Origin: Notamacropus eugenii
Taxonomy: Eukaryota; Chordata; Mammalia; Diprotodontia; Macropodidae
Assembly: GCF_028372415.1 (NCBI RefSeq)
Contig: NC_092875.1
Span: forward strand, 52,452,771 to 52,516,770
Length of the DNA: 64,000 nt
Direction of reading: 5' to 3'
The notes beneath the pieces are model-generated. The model did not search any database. It worked only from the letters and a program-made list of their open reading frames with translations, and was not told the DNA's origin. Positions 23,390 through 35,064 of the stretch are shown in pieces. The position numbers were made by a program, and so were the translations under genes. The first letter of the stretch is position 1; every line of letters begins with the position of its first letter.

Positions 23390-24075
23390 ATGACCCCTTC
23401 TCTCTTCTGACACTGCTACCACCCTGGTGCAGGCCCTCATCATCTCACACCTGTATTATTTCAATAGCCTGACTTGGTTTCCCTGCCTCAAGTATTTTTC
23501 CACTCCAATCCATCTTTCATTCAGCTGTCAAACTGATCTTCTTAAAATAAAGAGCTGACCATATTATCCCCTTCCCCATTTAAAACAAAACAAAACATAA
23601 CTGTGGTGATTCTCTATTATTTTCAGAATTAAATTTAAAATCTTCTAGCTCCTAAAGCCCTGCATAACTTATCCCCTTCCAATTATATTGCAATTTGCTC
23701 CCATTCTTATATTCTGTGATCCAGTGATGTTGACATCCTGACTGTTTCTTGAAGAAATTTCATGTCCCAACTCTGATCATTTTCACTGGCTGGCCCCCAT
23801 GCCTAGAATATTATTCTTCCTCATTTCTACTTCCTTGCTTCCCAGTCCTACCTTCTGTGAGAAGCCTTTCCTAGTCCTCCTTAATCTTAGTGCCTTCCTT
23901 CTGAGATTATCTCCAATTTAAGGTGTATGTATCTTATTTGTACAGTTGTTTGCATGTTGTCTTCCCTATTGGACTGCTCCTTGAGGGCAGGGAGTGGATT
24001 TTTTTGGCATCCCCTGTAACTAGCACAACACCTGGCTCATTGTAGGTGTATCATACATTCTAGTTGACTGACATT
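23390..24075 (+). mobile_element. L2 LINE 3' end
   Basis: Forward L2: ccctggtgcaggccctcatc, then agctgaccatattatcccct, agccctgcataacttat, and the end ctccttgagggcagggagtg. An AAACA run at 23582-23600 is internal. Confidence 0.85.
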
Positions 24076-24960
24076 CATACACGGAAGAAGAGCCACTGCA
24101 CAATGGGCAAAGGGCCAAAGGATATGAAGAAACAATTCTCAAAAGAACAGCCAGTTATTGACAGCTGTCAATGTGAAAAAAATGCTTCAAACACTATTAA
24201 TAAGAGAAGCTTAATTAAAACAACTGAAAGTTTTCACTTCACAGCTTTCAGATTACCAATGATTTCAAGAAAGGAAGAATAACAATTTCTGAAGGGATAT
24301 TGGAAAGCAGGCACACAAATGAATGGTTGCTGTGAACTGATATAACTATTCTAGAAGCATTTGGGACCTTTAACCTAAAAGTCACTAATTTACCCATATC
24401 CTTTGACCTAGCAGTACCATTACTAAGCATATACCTTAAAGAAATGAAAGATTCATACAGTATGTGAATCTAATGGAGTAATATTATAGTGTAATATATT
24501 ATGAAAGGTACAGATTCAGAGAAACCTGGGAAGATTTGTATAGGATAAAGAATGAACCAAGAGATCAATGTAAACAATGACTAAAATTGTAAAGAAAAAT
24601 AATTTTTTAAGACTTAAGAACTGTGACCAACTCAACGATTAATTAATCATGACTCCAGAGCGCTGATGGTGAAATATCTTTGCCATTGCTTGAAAGAGAT
24701 GTACAGAATGATAGACAAACTTGTGGGCAATGGGTGAACTTGTTTTACTTGGTTGTTTATTATGAGGGAGTATTTTCTTTATTTTTTTTGGAACGGAGAA
24801 CTGGAGGGGAAAGAGGGAGGAATGATAGCGATACAGAAAGAAGAAAAGCATAATAGGAGCATTAATGAAACTGCTTATTTTTTAAATGTACAGAAGAAAG
24901 CAGAAGGTGATTCAGAAAGAAATACATTCAAGACAGCTTTGAAATTAAGGTGCTGAATAT
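24076..24960 (+). mobile_element. L1 LINE ORF2 C terminus and 3' UTR
   Basis: KGPKDMKKQFSKEQ (24112-24150) matches the L1 ORF2p block around 'AKDMNRHFSKE'. Sequence at 24385-24430 (tttgacctagcagtacca) matches the later FDPAIP region. The 3' UTR runs on to about 24960. Frames are broken. Confidence 0.75.
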
Positions 24961-25139
24961 TTTATGTATTAAAAAAACCAAGCTGCATGTAATGAAGATT
25001 CATAGTTCCATGCACAATTCTCTTTTCCCATTCTTCTCAGTATATCAAAGGACTTATATACATTTGTGTTTGTCAAGTTCAGAGCAAAAAAAAATTGTAA
25101 TCCAAAAAAGATAGGAATTCATGTGACATATTCAGTGAA

Positions 25140-25290
25140 TATGAAGAGGCCAGCAGTCTCTGGGCTAAGGACTGGGAGAAGCAATATAACTGGAGAGCAT
25201 CTAAGTTGATTAAGGCTTTGAATGTCAGGCTGAGGAGTTGGATTTTCTGCTATAGGATAAGTGAGTGGAGAGGTAATTATTATTGTCAAT
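25140..25290 (-). mobile_element. L2-like fragment
   Basis: aaggctttgaatgtcaggct and gaggagttggattttctgct resemble the L2 block seen at 2500-2560. Confidence 0.45.
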
Positions 25291-25429
25291 GGGTGAGAAG
25301 TTAGTGTAGGGCCCCAGGGGATGACTGAGAGAGAAGACAGTGAGAGCTAGGGAAGATTAGTGGGAAGCAGTAAGAGCCCAGGATCAAGTTAGAAGATGAG
25401 TTTGAGGTGCAATTTTGCTGTTTATGTAT

Positions 25430-25615
25430 AACTTGGGTCTTCAGAATAGGTCATTAGATTATTAGTTCCTTGAGGCAAGGACTGTCTTTTGCTTCTTTTT
25501 GTATCCCCAGGGCTTAGCACAGTGCCTGGGACATAGTAGGTCCACTGTAAATATCCCCAGGGCTTAGCACAGTACCTGGCACCTAGTGGGTCCATTGTAA
25601 ATATTTATTGACTGA
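25430..25615 (+). mobile_element. L2 3' tail with an internal 50-bp tandem duplication
   Basis: The L2 end (ccttgaggcaaggactgtct) is followed by two copies of the terminal block: 25503-25552 and 25553-25602, each starting with the ccccagggcttagcacagt block, differing at a handful of positions. Ends with tatttattgactga. Confidence 0.85.
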
Positions 25616-25619
25616 AAGG

Positions 25620-25830
25620 TGATAGTCCAGTGTAGTGGAAAGAACAGTCTATCTGGAGTCAGAAGACCTGGGTTGAAGTGCTTGTTCTGTTATTTACTAA
25701 TTGACTGACCTTGGACGAGTTGCTACGGTTCTCTGAGTCTCAGTTTCCTCATCTATAAAATGAGATAATCCTGAAAGTCCCTTGCAGGTTTCTCCTAGTT
25801 CTAGGTATATAGCTGTAATGAAATCGCAGA
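25620..25830 (+). repeat. MIR element
   Basis: tagtggaaagaacagtctat, then gaagacctgggttgaagtgc, then cagtttcctcatctataaaa: near full-length MIR in forward orientation. Confidence 0.8.
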
Positions 25831-25839
25831 TAGAAAGAA

Positions 25840-25970
25840 ATCACATGGATGCTGAAGTATTTATTGTGATGCACATTGTAATAGGAAAAAACGGGAAACA
25901 AAGTAGATGCCTGTCAGCTGGGTATTAGGTAAACAAGTTATGGTGTATGAATATAACTGAATATTTTCCT
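25840..25970 (+). mobile_element. L1 ORF2 C-terminal fragment
   Basis: ggaaacaaagtagatgcctg, then ggtaaacaagttatggtgta, then aatataactgaatat corresponds to the L1 ORF2 tail also visible at 49318-49390. Confidence 0.65.
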
Positions 25971-26064
25971 TGGGTCTACATTAGCTTTCCCAGTGACTCT
26001 GTCTCTGCTACTTGAAGCTATATCTCAGTCTGGGCTGCAGATCAGAGCTCTCCCTGTCTGCTCT

Positions 26065-26118
26065 CTGCATCTGCATCTGTATCTGCATCTGCAGCAGCAG
26101 CAGCAGCAGCAGCAGCAG
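26065..26118. repeat. (CTGCAT)n followed by (CAG)9
   Basis: Imperfect CTGCAT/CTGTAT hexamers at 26065-26091 pass directly into nine pure CAG units at 26092-26118. The open frames through it (poly-Ser, poly-Ala, poly-Leu) have no other support as genes. Confidence 0.95.
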
Positions 26119-26299
26119 AGATCCTCGCAGTAGCCAGTCTAGCATCATCCTGGACCACTCCTCCTTTCTTCTCCCAGGAGTCAGAAATACAAGAGACCCA
26201 AAGAAAAGCAGAAAGTGAAAAGCGGACAATGCTGCACCCTTTTAACGTCCCTTTTAACCTATCTTGTGACTTTTGCCCAGCTGCAAACAGAATCTCCCT

Positions 26300-26490
26300 G
26301 GGATCTAGATTAAGAAGGTTTTGTGTTCCTCCTTCGTTACTGAAGAAGACCATGCCATCAGAGAAGTGATGACATGACTTGAACTTGACTTTGCTTTGAG
26401 TGAGGGAGGGCTGTGCAGGTCACCAGCCTCACTTCTCCAGAGCCATCTGAATCTAGTGACCAAGGTCTCCCAGTGCATGCTGGATCATCT
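26300..26490 (+). repeat. tRNA/CORE-type SINE, family also present at 7.3 kb
   Basis: tgaagaagaccatgccatca, then gagggctgtgcaggtcacca, then agccatctgaatctagtgac align with the reverse complement of 7300-7485. Confidence 0.75.
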
Positions 26491-26599
26491 CCAGTCATCC
26501 CGAGGAAGGGAACCAAATAAGATTATCAGAGACCTTTCAGCTAATCTCTTTCATTGGCAATCATCTCCTTGGGGAAAGTTGTGACACTTTTAACAGTTG

Positions 26600-26880
26600 A
26601 GGCAGCTTCTAAATAGCCAGATACTTAGAAGATCTAAACAGTTGAAACAAGAGGAAAGGCACTAGGGGAAGGGGAGGAATAAGAAAGGTTTCTTCCTGAA
26701 GGTGGGATTTCAGCTGAATCTTCAAAGAAGCCAAGAGGATGAAGGAAAGGAACATTTCAGATGTGGGGGACAGCTGGGGAAATGGCAGAGTTGGGAGATG
26801 GAATATCCTGTTCAAGGAAAAGCAAAATCTGGGAGGGAAATGGAAGGACATCTAAGAAAGGGGATTGGGTAGGAATGTCT
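26600..26880 (-). mobile_element. L2 LINE fragment
   Basis: ttcctgaaggtgggatttca, tgaatcttcaaagaagcc and gttgggagatggaatatcct follow the L2 order seen at 1440-1590. Confidence 0.7.
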
Positions 26881-27159
26881 CCAAATAGGCGTGTTTCTAC
26901 TGGTTTCCTTTTCCAAGCACAATACTAAATACTAAATCCACAGAAGCCTCCTCATCTTGGCAGTTCACTTTGCCTCTTAACTTCTCACTTTGGATGTTCA
27001 CTTTCACTCTTGAGACTTCTTCCTCTGATTGACTGGTTACAACCCAAACCAACCATGTCATTCCTCTTTAGGTTGGACCCTTGTTTCTCTAAGATGTCAC
27101 CATCATTCAGCCATGTAGCTCTCTCCTCCACCTGTTTTTCAACTCCCTTTTATGTGTCT

Positions 27160-27420
27160 TGAGGTAGCTAGGTAACATGATAGATAGAACCCTGGACCTG
27201 GGATCAGAAATGACTGGGTTCAAATCCAGCCTTAGGCACTAGCTGTGTGACTCTGGGCAAGTCACTTAACCTCTGCCTCAATTTCCTCAAATATAAAATG
27301 GGAATAATAAATAGCATCTATCTTCCAGGGGTTGTTGTCAAGATCAAATGAGAAGATATTTCTAAAGTGCATAGCACAATGCCTGCCACATAGTAAATGC
27401 TTAGTAAATGTTTGCTTTCT
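27160..27420 (+). repeat. MIR/MON1-type SINE, near complete
   Basis: A tRNA-like head with a B-box-like gggttcaaatcc near 27215, then gctgtgtgactctgggcaag, tttcctcaaatataaaatgg, and an L2-type end (ccacatagtaaatgcttag). Confidence 0.9.
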
Positions 27421-27424
27421 TCCC

Positions 27425-27545
27425 TTCCTGATTTTGTGCTCCCCTGTTAGAATGTACTAAGGGTAAGGACTGCCTTTCTTCCTGCTTGTTTTTCATTTAC
27501 AATGCTGGGCACATAGTAAACACTTAATAAATGCTTGTTGCTACT
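27425..27545 (+). mobile_element. L2 3' tail
   Basis: gctcccctgttagaatgtac, then gctgggcacatagtaaacac and taataaatgcttg. Confidence 0.75.
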
Positions 27546-27852
27546 ACTAAATTTTGGAATCTGTGTAAATATTTGGAGTGGAGGCTAGTATGGAGTAGGG
27601 CCTCTGAGGTAGGGAGACAGTATATTTAATATTTGAATATCTTGAGCCATTAACCATTTCATGCCTTAGAATCAAACTTAAATATGACCTATTAAAAGAT
27701 TAATCAGCACTGCTTTTGCATCACACATCTTAAGGTTGATTTATACATGTAATGCTGGGGAGTTGCTTGGAAGCTCAGCACTGTCTGGTGACCAGATGAG
27801 ATAATGGAACCTCTTCTGTAACCAGAGAAATTTATTAGACCAGAGCTGGTGG

Positions 27853-30800
27853 TTGAACAGAGTGCCATCTGCTGGTCATTTGTTATATTACATAGGAACC
27901 TGGTACATAAAATCTATGAACCAAGGAAATCAAGGTAAGGTCAAGCTGGAGATGAAAAGACTAAATATTGACATTTTGGGTGTCAGTGAACTTAAATGGA
28001 TGGGAATGCGTGGATTTAATTCAGGCGATCACTACATATACTACTGTGGGCAAGAATACCTTAGAAAAATGAAGTAGCCCTCATAGTCTATAAAAGGATG
28101 AGAAAACAGTAATGAGTTATAATTTCAAAAATGACAGAATGATATTTGTTTGGATATAAGGAAAAATATTCAGCATCACAGTAATACAAGTCTATGCTCC
28201 CAGTACTGATGCTCAAGAGGCCAAAGCGGATCAATTCTACGAATACCTACTACATCTTTTAGAAAAGACACTTTCCCCCGCTCAAGTCACATTCATCATA
28301 GGGGACTGGAATAGTAAAGTGAGAAATCAAAAAATAAATAGAAAAGTAAGAAATAAAAAAATAACAGGAAAATTTTGGTCTTGGAGAGCAAAATGAACCA
28401 GGGCTAATAAAGTTTTGTCAAGATAACTTTCCAGTCATAACACTTTCTCAGTCATCCAAAAGGTGATTCTATACATGGACATCATCAGATAATCAATAAG
28501 TAAATCAGACTAATTATATACTTTGCAGTCAAAGGTGGAGAAGCTCTATGCACTCAGTTATAGCAACCTGGAGCTGACTGTGACTCAGATCAGGAGCTTC
28601 TTATTGCAAAATTCAGACTTTATTTGAAGAAAATAGGGAAAACCATCGCACCACAGAGATATGACCTAAATAACGTCCCTTATGAATATGAAATGGAGGT
28701 GATGAATAGATTTAAGGGGTTAGACTGGTAGATAGAGAGCCTAAAGAACTATGGATAGAGGTTTACAATATTGTAGAGGAGACAGAAACAAAAAAAATCT
28801 CAAAGAAAATGGAGAAGAAAAAGGGAAATGGCTGCCTGACAAGGCTTTACAAAATAGCCAAGGAAAGAAGAATAGCAATAGGCAGAGGATAGAGGGAAAG
28901 ATATATGCAAATGAATGTAGAATTCTAGAGAATAGCAAAGAGACTTTTTCTTAAACGAGTGATGCAAAGAAATAGAAGAAAACCATACAACAGGAAAGAC
29001 AAGAAGTCTTTTTCAGAAAATTAGAGATATCAAAGGAATGGTTCATGCAAAAATGATCATGATAAAAGACAAAAATAATAGAGAATTAACAGAAGATGAG
29101 CTTAAGAGGAGGTGGCAAATGTTGGAGGGCATGTGGGGAAATTTGGACACTAGTTCATTGTTGGTGGAATTGTGAAATGATCTAGCCATTTTGGAGAACT
29201 ATCTGGAATTACACGCAGAGAGTTATTGAACTACCTATACCCTTTGATCCAGCAATACCACACTTGGTCCATTTCTGAAGATGGTTAAGAAAAAAGGAAA
29301 AGAACCTATATGTTCTAAAATGTTTATAGCTGTTCCATTTGTGGTGGCAAAAAATGGGAAATTGCAGGGATATCCATGGCACTCTTGTTTTAAAAATAAA
29401 ATACAAGAAAAAAAGAGGTGGGAAGAATACACAAAAAACATAGGAAAAAGATCTTAACATCACCAATAATCACAATGATCTAGAGCCAGATATCCTGGAG
29501 GATGGTCAAGTGAACTTTAGGAAGCATTGCTAACAATTAGGCTAATGGAGGTGATAGAATTCTAGCTGAATTATTTAAATCCTAAAAGATGATGCTGTTA
29601 AAGAGCTGCACTCAATATGCCAGTAAATTAGGAAGACTGAACCATGGCCACATGATTGGAAAGATCAGTTTACATCCCAATCCTAAAGAAAGGCAATGCC
29701 AAGAAATGTTTAAATTACCAAACAATTGTGCTCATTTCATGCCAGCAAGATTATTCTATTTTGCAACCTGGGTTTCAGCAATAGGTGGACTGAGAATTAC
29801 CAGAAAAGCAGATTTTCGAAGAGGTAGAGAAACTAGAGGCCAAATTGTCAACATTTACTAGATTAATTTAAAAGGTAAAGGATATATATATCTATATATG
29901 AAGAAAAAATTTACCTTTGTTTCGTTGACTACATTAAAGCCTCTGATTGTGTGGATCACAAGAAAATATAGCAAGCCCTCAAACAGATAGGAATACCAGA
30001 GCATCTTATTTGTCTCCTGAGGAACCTATACATGGGCCAAGAAGCAACAAGTTAGAACTGAACATGGGACAATTGATTGATTTAAGATGGGGAAAGGAGT
30101 ACAAGAAGGCTGCATATGATCACCTTATTTATTAAATTTATGTGCAGAATACATCATAGGAAATACCAGGGTGGATATATGCATATGATACCATTCTGGT
30201 GGTAGAAAGTAAAGGGATTTTAAGAAGTTTCTTGATGGAGGAGAGTGTAAAGCTGGCTTGAAACAACATCAAAAAACCTAAGATCTTGGTCACTGGTCCT
30301 ATTACTTTTTTGTAAACAGAGGAAGAAGAAATGGAAGTAGTATCAGATTTTATATACTTGGGCTCAAAGATCACTGCAGACAGTGACTGCAACCATGAAA
30401 TTAAAAGATGTTTGCTCCTTGGAAGGAAAGCTATGGCAAATCTGGACAGCACTAAAAAAGCAGAGACATCACCTTACTGACAAAGGACCATATAGTCAAA
30501 GCTATGTTTTTTTTTCCAGTAGCAAGTTGTAAGAGTTGAACTTTAAGGAAAACTGAGCACCATAGAACTGATGCTTTGGAATTGTGGTGTTGGGCAAGAC
30601 TTTTGAGAATCTCTTGGACAGGTAGGAGATCAAATCAGTCAGTATTTAAAGAAATTAATTCAAGCTGTTCACTGAAAGGTCAAATACTGAAGCTGAAGTT
30701 TAAATACTTTGGCCACACAGTGAGAAGATGGAATTAATTTCCTGATGTTGGGAAAGATTGAAGGAAAAAGGAAAAGGGGATGGCAGAGGATGAAATGGCT

Positions 30801-30920
30801 AGATAGAATCACAGAAACAAAGAATATAAAATTAGATAAAACTTGAGAGATAGCGGAGGATAGAAGGGCCTGATGTGCTATGGTCCGTGAGATCACAAAG
30901 ACTTACACATGACTGAATGA
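27853..30920 (+). mobile_element. BovB (RTE-clade) LINE, decayed
   Basis: About 3 kb of BovB-like coding sequence. An APE endonuclease start reads LNIDILGVSELKWMGM and FNSGDHYIYYCGQE (27960-28060). An endonuclease block near 28290 encodes FIIGDWN, followed by reverse-transcriptase remains (29590-30460). The family's YADDT motif appears as AYDT near 30183, so one catalytic Asp codon is lost. The 3' end (gagatcacaaagacttacac, then atgactgaatgaa) is the tail also found on the two Mar1-type SINEs here. Multiple stops and frame shifts, and an L1 fragment at 29118-29407, show it is dead. Confidence 0.85.
29118..29407 (+). mobile_element. L1 ORF2 C-terminal fragment nested in BovB
   Basis: acactagttcattgttggtg, aattgtgaaatgatctagcc and ccctttgatccagcaatacc belong to the L1 ORF2 tail. 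It interrupts BovB at aggaggtggcaa, and BovB resumes with agaggtgggaagaatacac, so a duplicated target of about 12 bp is likely. Confidence 0.8.
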
Positions 30921-30924
30921 ACAC

Positions 30925-31155
30925 CACTATGTGTCAGGCATTGTACCAAGTGCTAGAGATACAAAGAAAGACAAACAGATTCTCCACCCTCATGGAGCTC
31001 ACAACCTAATGAAGGAGAGAACATGCAAACAATTATGTACAAAAAAGCCATATTCAAGGTAAATAAGAAATAGCAACAGAGGGAAGATACTAGAATTAAG
31101 AGGAATGGAAAAGGATTTCTGTAGAAGACAAAATTTTAGCTAGTAAAAATAATTT
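30925..31155 (-). mobile_element. L2 LINE 3' fragment
   Basis: actatgtgtcaggcattgta, gatacaaagaaagacaaac and ctcatggagctcacaaccta mark a reverse L2 end. Confidence 0.75.
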
Positions 31156-31514
31156 AGTTAAGATTTGAAAATGATTTACTAGTCGAATTTCAACAAAAAT
31201 CTTTTGAAGAATTGAGGGAAAAAATTTAAAAGTATGTATCACGATTTAGCAAATGCTGCCAAAGACTTTTTTCATTTGGATCTATAAATCTTTTTTACTC
31301 ATGATAATTATCCAAACTAAGTATTGAAATAAAAGAAAATTAAACCCAGACTTTTGAATTAATGCATCACAATCCAAGGTTTTCAGAAATAATGAAGCAT
31401 ATTCTGTAACGTTACTTTCACAAAATATTATTGATATACTGTAACAAAGGTATTCACAACAATATTTTAGTGAGAACAAGAGAGAGTTTCATACCTCAAT
31501 AAATAAAATTATTT
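31156..31514. other. unassigned AT-rich sequence
   Basis: No recognised repeat or coding domain. Confidence 0.4.
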
Positions 31515-32045
31515 TAAGTAGAGTTTATTTAAGTGTAATCCCTGATCCAAAGTCTGTTGTTATAGAAACCTTTCCTCAATTGATTGAGATGAATGCCCTG
31601 TCCTACATGAGGCGCAGCGTAGAGAGGCAAGAGTGGGAGACTTCCAGTCTTTTTCAGTCTTCTTGGAGACACTTTGAGTTTTGAGTCACTTTGGAAACTT
31701 CTGGCTTCTGAATTCAAGAGGGAAGATGGAAGAAGTCTACCCCATTTCAGCTTTCCGAAGAAAGACTTTAGGGAGATAGCAGAAGAAATGGCAATCTCCA
31801 TCATGTCCCTATTCCCAGTTTGCTGTTCTAGAGACAGAGGTGGAATTTCTCTCTTGGGTGAAATGAAGGACACTTTCTCTTAGGTGAGATCAAGGACACT
31901 TTTTTTTGGCTGAACTGAGTTATCCCATTCCCAATGGGAGAGATCCTTCCCATATGTAGTGTTGGCTACATATTTTCAGGCACTGTGTCTGACATGCAAA
32001 TTACTTAATAAATTCTCTATTTTTCTAGTGACATAATATATTAGT
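31515..32045 (-). mobile_element. LTR-like repeat (copy 2 of 3, shorter)
   Basis: Aligns with the reverse complement of the copy at 10623-11560 over its 3' half (for example the segments at 31690-31760 and 31905-31940). The outer part is more diverged or missing. Solo LTR of an endogenous retrovirus-like element is the likely nature. Confidence 0.45.
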
Positions 32046-32149
32046 ATAGAAGTGCATATAGATAATTTATAAATTAATAAATATATCTATATTGTGGTAT
32101 ATGCTCAAATTTTTTTTTTTTTTATCAAGAGTGGTGTATGATGAAAAAA

Positions 32150-32495
32150 TTGGAGACTACTAATCCTATACACATTTAGAATATTATGAAAGACTATTAA
32201 GTCTCTGGATCAATTTTAGGTAATCTCTATGTACCTACCACATTCCCTTATCTACCAGTTTAGTAAGATTGTCAATAAAGAAAATAAGGTTAATCTAACA
32301 GGACCTATTCCTAATAAAGCCAAGCCAGTTTTTTTTTTTTTTTTTTGGTAAATACTGCTTCCTTTTCTAGGTATTTAGTAATCGTATCTTTAATGATCTG
32401 CTCTACAGCTTTTCCAGAAACTGAAGTTAAGCTTATTATTTGCTTCCCTTCCTTGAAAACTTGAACATTTCCTCATTGTTTCTACCTTCTGATAA
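32150..32495 (-). mobile_element. CR1/L3-type LINE reverse-transcriptase fragment
   Basis: The minus strand gives KAVEQIIKDTITKYLEKEAVF, cut here by a T run, then a segment matching 'SCLTNLIFFIDNLTKLVDKG'. These resemble the finger and palm region of CR1-clade RTs. Confidence 0.6.
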
Positions 32496-32499
32496 CGTA

Positions 32500-32885
32500 G
32501 ATACCACTGTAAGACATACACTCAAAGGATCATGATGACAGAAAGAAAAATCTCATTAATAAAATATTCATAACAGTACTTTTTTGTGGTAACAAGAACA
32601 TCTAGAAAATCAGTAGATGCCCATCAATTGAGAAATGCATAAATAAGCTGTGGTATATGAATATAACGAGATATTATTTTACCATGAGAAATGACAAAGC
32701 TGAGAAATTTAGAGAAACATGGGAAGGGAAGACTCAATATGAACTGACATGAAATTAGGTAAGCTAAACTGGAATAATATACAAAATGTCCAAAATTGTG
32801 AATATTCTTGTTTTTAATATGATAATTATACTAATTATTTTCTCAATATAAAAGCCATGATATAAATTCAACTCAAGTATAATGA
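32500..32885 (+). mobile_element. L1 ORF2 C-terminal fragment
   Basis: tagatgcccatcaattgaga, aagctgtggtatatgaatat and agagaaacatgggaaggg are the usual L1 ORF2 tail blocks in forward orientation. Confidence 0.75.
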
Positions 32886-32929
32886 ATTAAAAAAAAAAGA
32901 TGTGTTGCTATGGGGTATTTTTGGGCCAA

Positions 32930-34476
32930 GATTTTATTTAAAATTTTCAAATCATTAATTCATTAATGATAATGGTCTATTTTATCTTTTATCCTCCCTT
33001 AATTTAGGTATCAGAATTATATTTGTTATATTATATTTGTAGCTTGGTAGAGTGTTTTCTTTTCAATTTTCTTTCTCAATTTGTGAGAATAATTTTTTTA
33101 GTATAGATATTATTTTTTTCTTTAAAGGTTTGATAAAATTCTTCTGTAAAACCAGCTGCTTCAGGGTCACTCCCCCTTCCTGCTTTGGTAGTTCCTTCAC
33201 AGTCCGTTCAACTTCATTTACTGAAATTGGATTGCCTAAGATCTCTATTAGATCTCTATTAGATATTTTGTTAATTTGAATACTTTATATTATTTACTAA
33301 ATACCTTCTGTTTCCCTTAAATCTTGTTTGGCTGGCATATAATAGTGGAGTAGGTTCTGATAGTTCTTTTTATTTCTTTTGTTATGATTTCACCTTTTAA
33401 TGTTTTATTTTGTAATTTAATTTTCTGCCATTTTAAAAATCAAGTCAGCTACAAGTTTGTCAGTTTTGGTAGTTTTTTTTTCGAAGAGTTAGATTTGAGT
33501 TTTGTTCTTTTGGTTTTCAATTTATTTCTACTCTGATTTTCAAAATTTCCTATTTTGTGTTTATTTTGGGTTTGTTCATTTGTTGACTTCCTCATTTTTA
33601 TTGCTAATTCAATTCACTAATTCTTTTACAAAATATTCTGTAATATATGTTCTCAGGTTTATAAATTTTCCTCTAAGGATAGCTTTAGCTACATATTGGA
33701 AATTCTGATGTGCTCTTTCACCATTATCATTCTCTTTTGCATAGTTACTCCTATAATTTCTTCTTTTACCCCTTCATTATTCATAATGTTATTAATAAAT
33801 CTCCATTTATATCTACATATTATCTATATATTTTGCCTGTGTTCCCTTCATTAATTACTATATTGTTATTATATTATGGTCTTTAAAGAATGTGTGCTTA
33901 GAATTTCTTCCATTTTTATGTTTACTTATAATTTTTTTATTCTTTAGCTGCTAAAGTTTAGCATATGCTCTACTTTTGTAAAGGAACTTTGTGGTGTTGA
34001 GAATATGTATATTGTTCAATGTTCCCATTCAGAAGATGCTATGTCTTTTATCTCAAAATTTTTGAAGTTTGTTCAATTCTGTATTTTCTAACTTGCGCAA
34101 CTCTGAGAGAATATTTAACTGTCATAGTATTATTGTTTTGCTATTGGTTTCTGTTTGTTGATTAGTTAACTTTTCTCTTATAAATTTAATTGCTATGTGT
34201 GATAGGAGCAGTATCCTAACACTTCTTCCATCCTCCCTGCAAGTTAGGCTAATTTTTCCACAAAAGGTCTTGTAGTCAGGTTGCCAATAAGTGATATCAG
34301 CACTTGAGTCTTTAGTCTTCAATCAAGTCAGTCAACGCTTGAGGATGGCCTCCTTATCTATCATGGAAACATTAGCCTAACTTGCATGGGACAGCAGGGT
34401 TAGGCTATTGCCTTCCACACCATGACATTTGGTGTCTATATGTTTACTATTGATATTGATTCATTGTTTATGGTTC
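32930..34476 (-). mobile_element. old L1 LINE ORF2 sequence
   Basis: AT-rich sequence follows the minus-strand order of L1 ORF2: ttctgtaaaaccagctgct near 33143, ggtttataaattttcctct near 33656, the tattatggtctttaaaga region near 33875, and ggtgtctatatgtttactat near 34431. It is interrupted by about 220 bp at 34204-34424 and by an LTR at 34477-35064, then seems to resume at 35069-35160. Confidence 0.6.
34239..34385. repeat. foldback element with perfect 15-bp inverted termini
   Basis: GCAAGTTAGGCTAAT (34239-34253) and ATTAGCCTAACTTGC (34371-34385) are exact inverse copies 117 bp apart. A third related gggttaggctattgcc lies at 34397-34412. It lies within a 220-bp block that interrupts an L1. 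A small non-autonomous DNA transposon is possible; target duplications are not clear. Confidence 0.5.
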
Positions 34477-35064
34477 TGTTGAGGTTGAGAGGTGCTAGGG
34501 ACCCCAAAATACCGATACACCAGGTCCTGCTCTCATGAATTTGACACAAGCCTTCTTAAAGCCAAAGAAAAACAAAGTTTATTAAAGATTGGCCCTGCTG
34601 GGTTGACTCTTAAGGAGCCTAAGCATTTGTAATGCTTGTTTTCACAAGCGGGCCAGATAGAATCTCAGCTAGACAGAGTTTGAGCTGGATTGAATCTCAG
34701 CACCTTCATAGAGGCAAGATGGAACTTAAATACTTCCTTCTGAGGGAAGAATCCGGGTGCTGCCAACTAGTATGAGGCCCCAGAAATGGTGTTGATGGGG
34801 CAGTATAGGAATCACTGGTACCCTGGGGTGAATACACATAGACTCTAGGGAGGATCTTGATGGGAGTGGCTGGCAATAGGATCAAAGGGAGGAATATCAA
34901 AAGAATGCCAGATAGAAGATAAGGAGTATCTGGCCTGGGAAAAATGGAAAGGGAATCAAAGGAGCCCCCAAAGGCCAGACTTTCCTGGGCCCCTTCAGAC
35001 AAATGAGACAAAAGCCCTCTCAATCCAAGGGAAAAAGATCTTGGCTTCGACTTGTACCTCATCA
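34477..35064 (-). mobile_element. solo LTR of an endogenous retrovirus-like element
   Basis: The 588-bp unit reads TG...CA on either strand. On the minus strand it has a TATA-like tatttaag and an AATAAA near its 3' end. It is flanked by a 4-bp direct repeat, GTTC, at 34473-34476 and 35065-35068. It splits an old L1. No internal viral genes are present. The family is not named. Confidence 0.65.

Noticed and set aside
26008-26353. Overlapping poly-Leu, poly-Ser and poly-Ala frames
   Set aside because: All are readings of the CAG run; no flanking coding signal.
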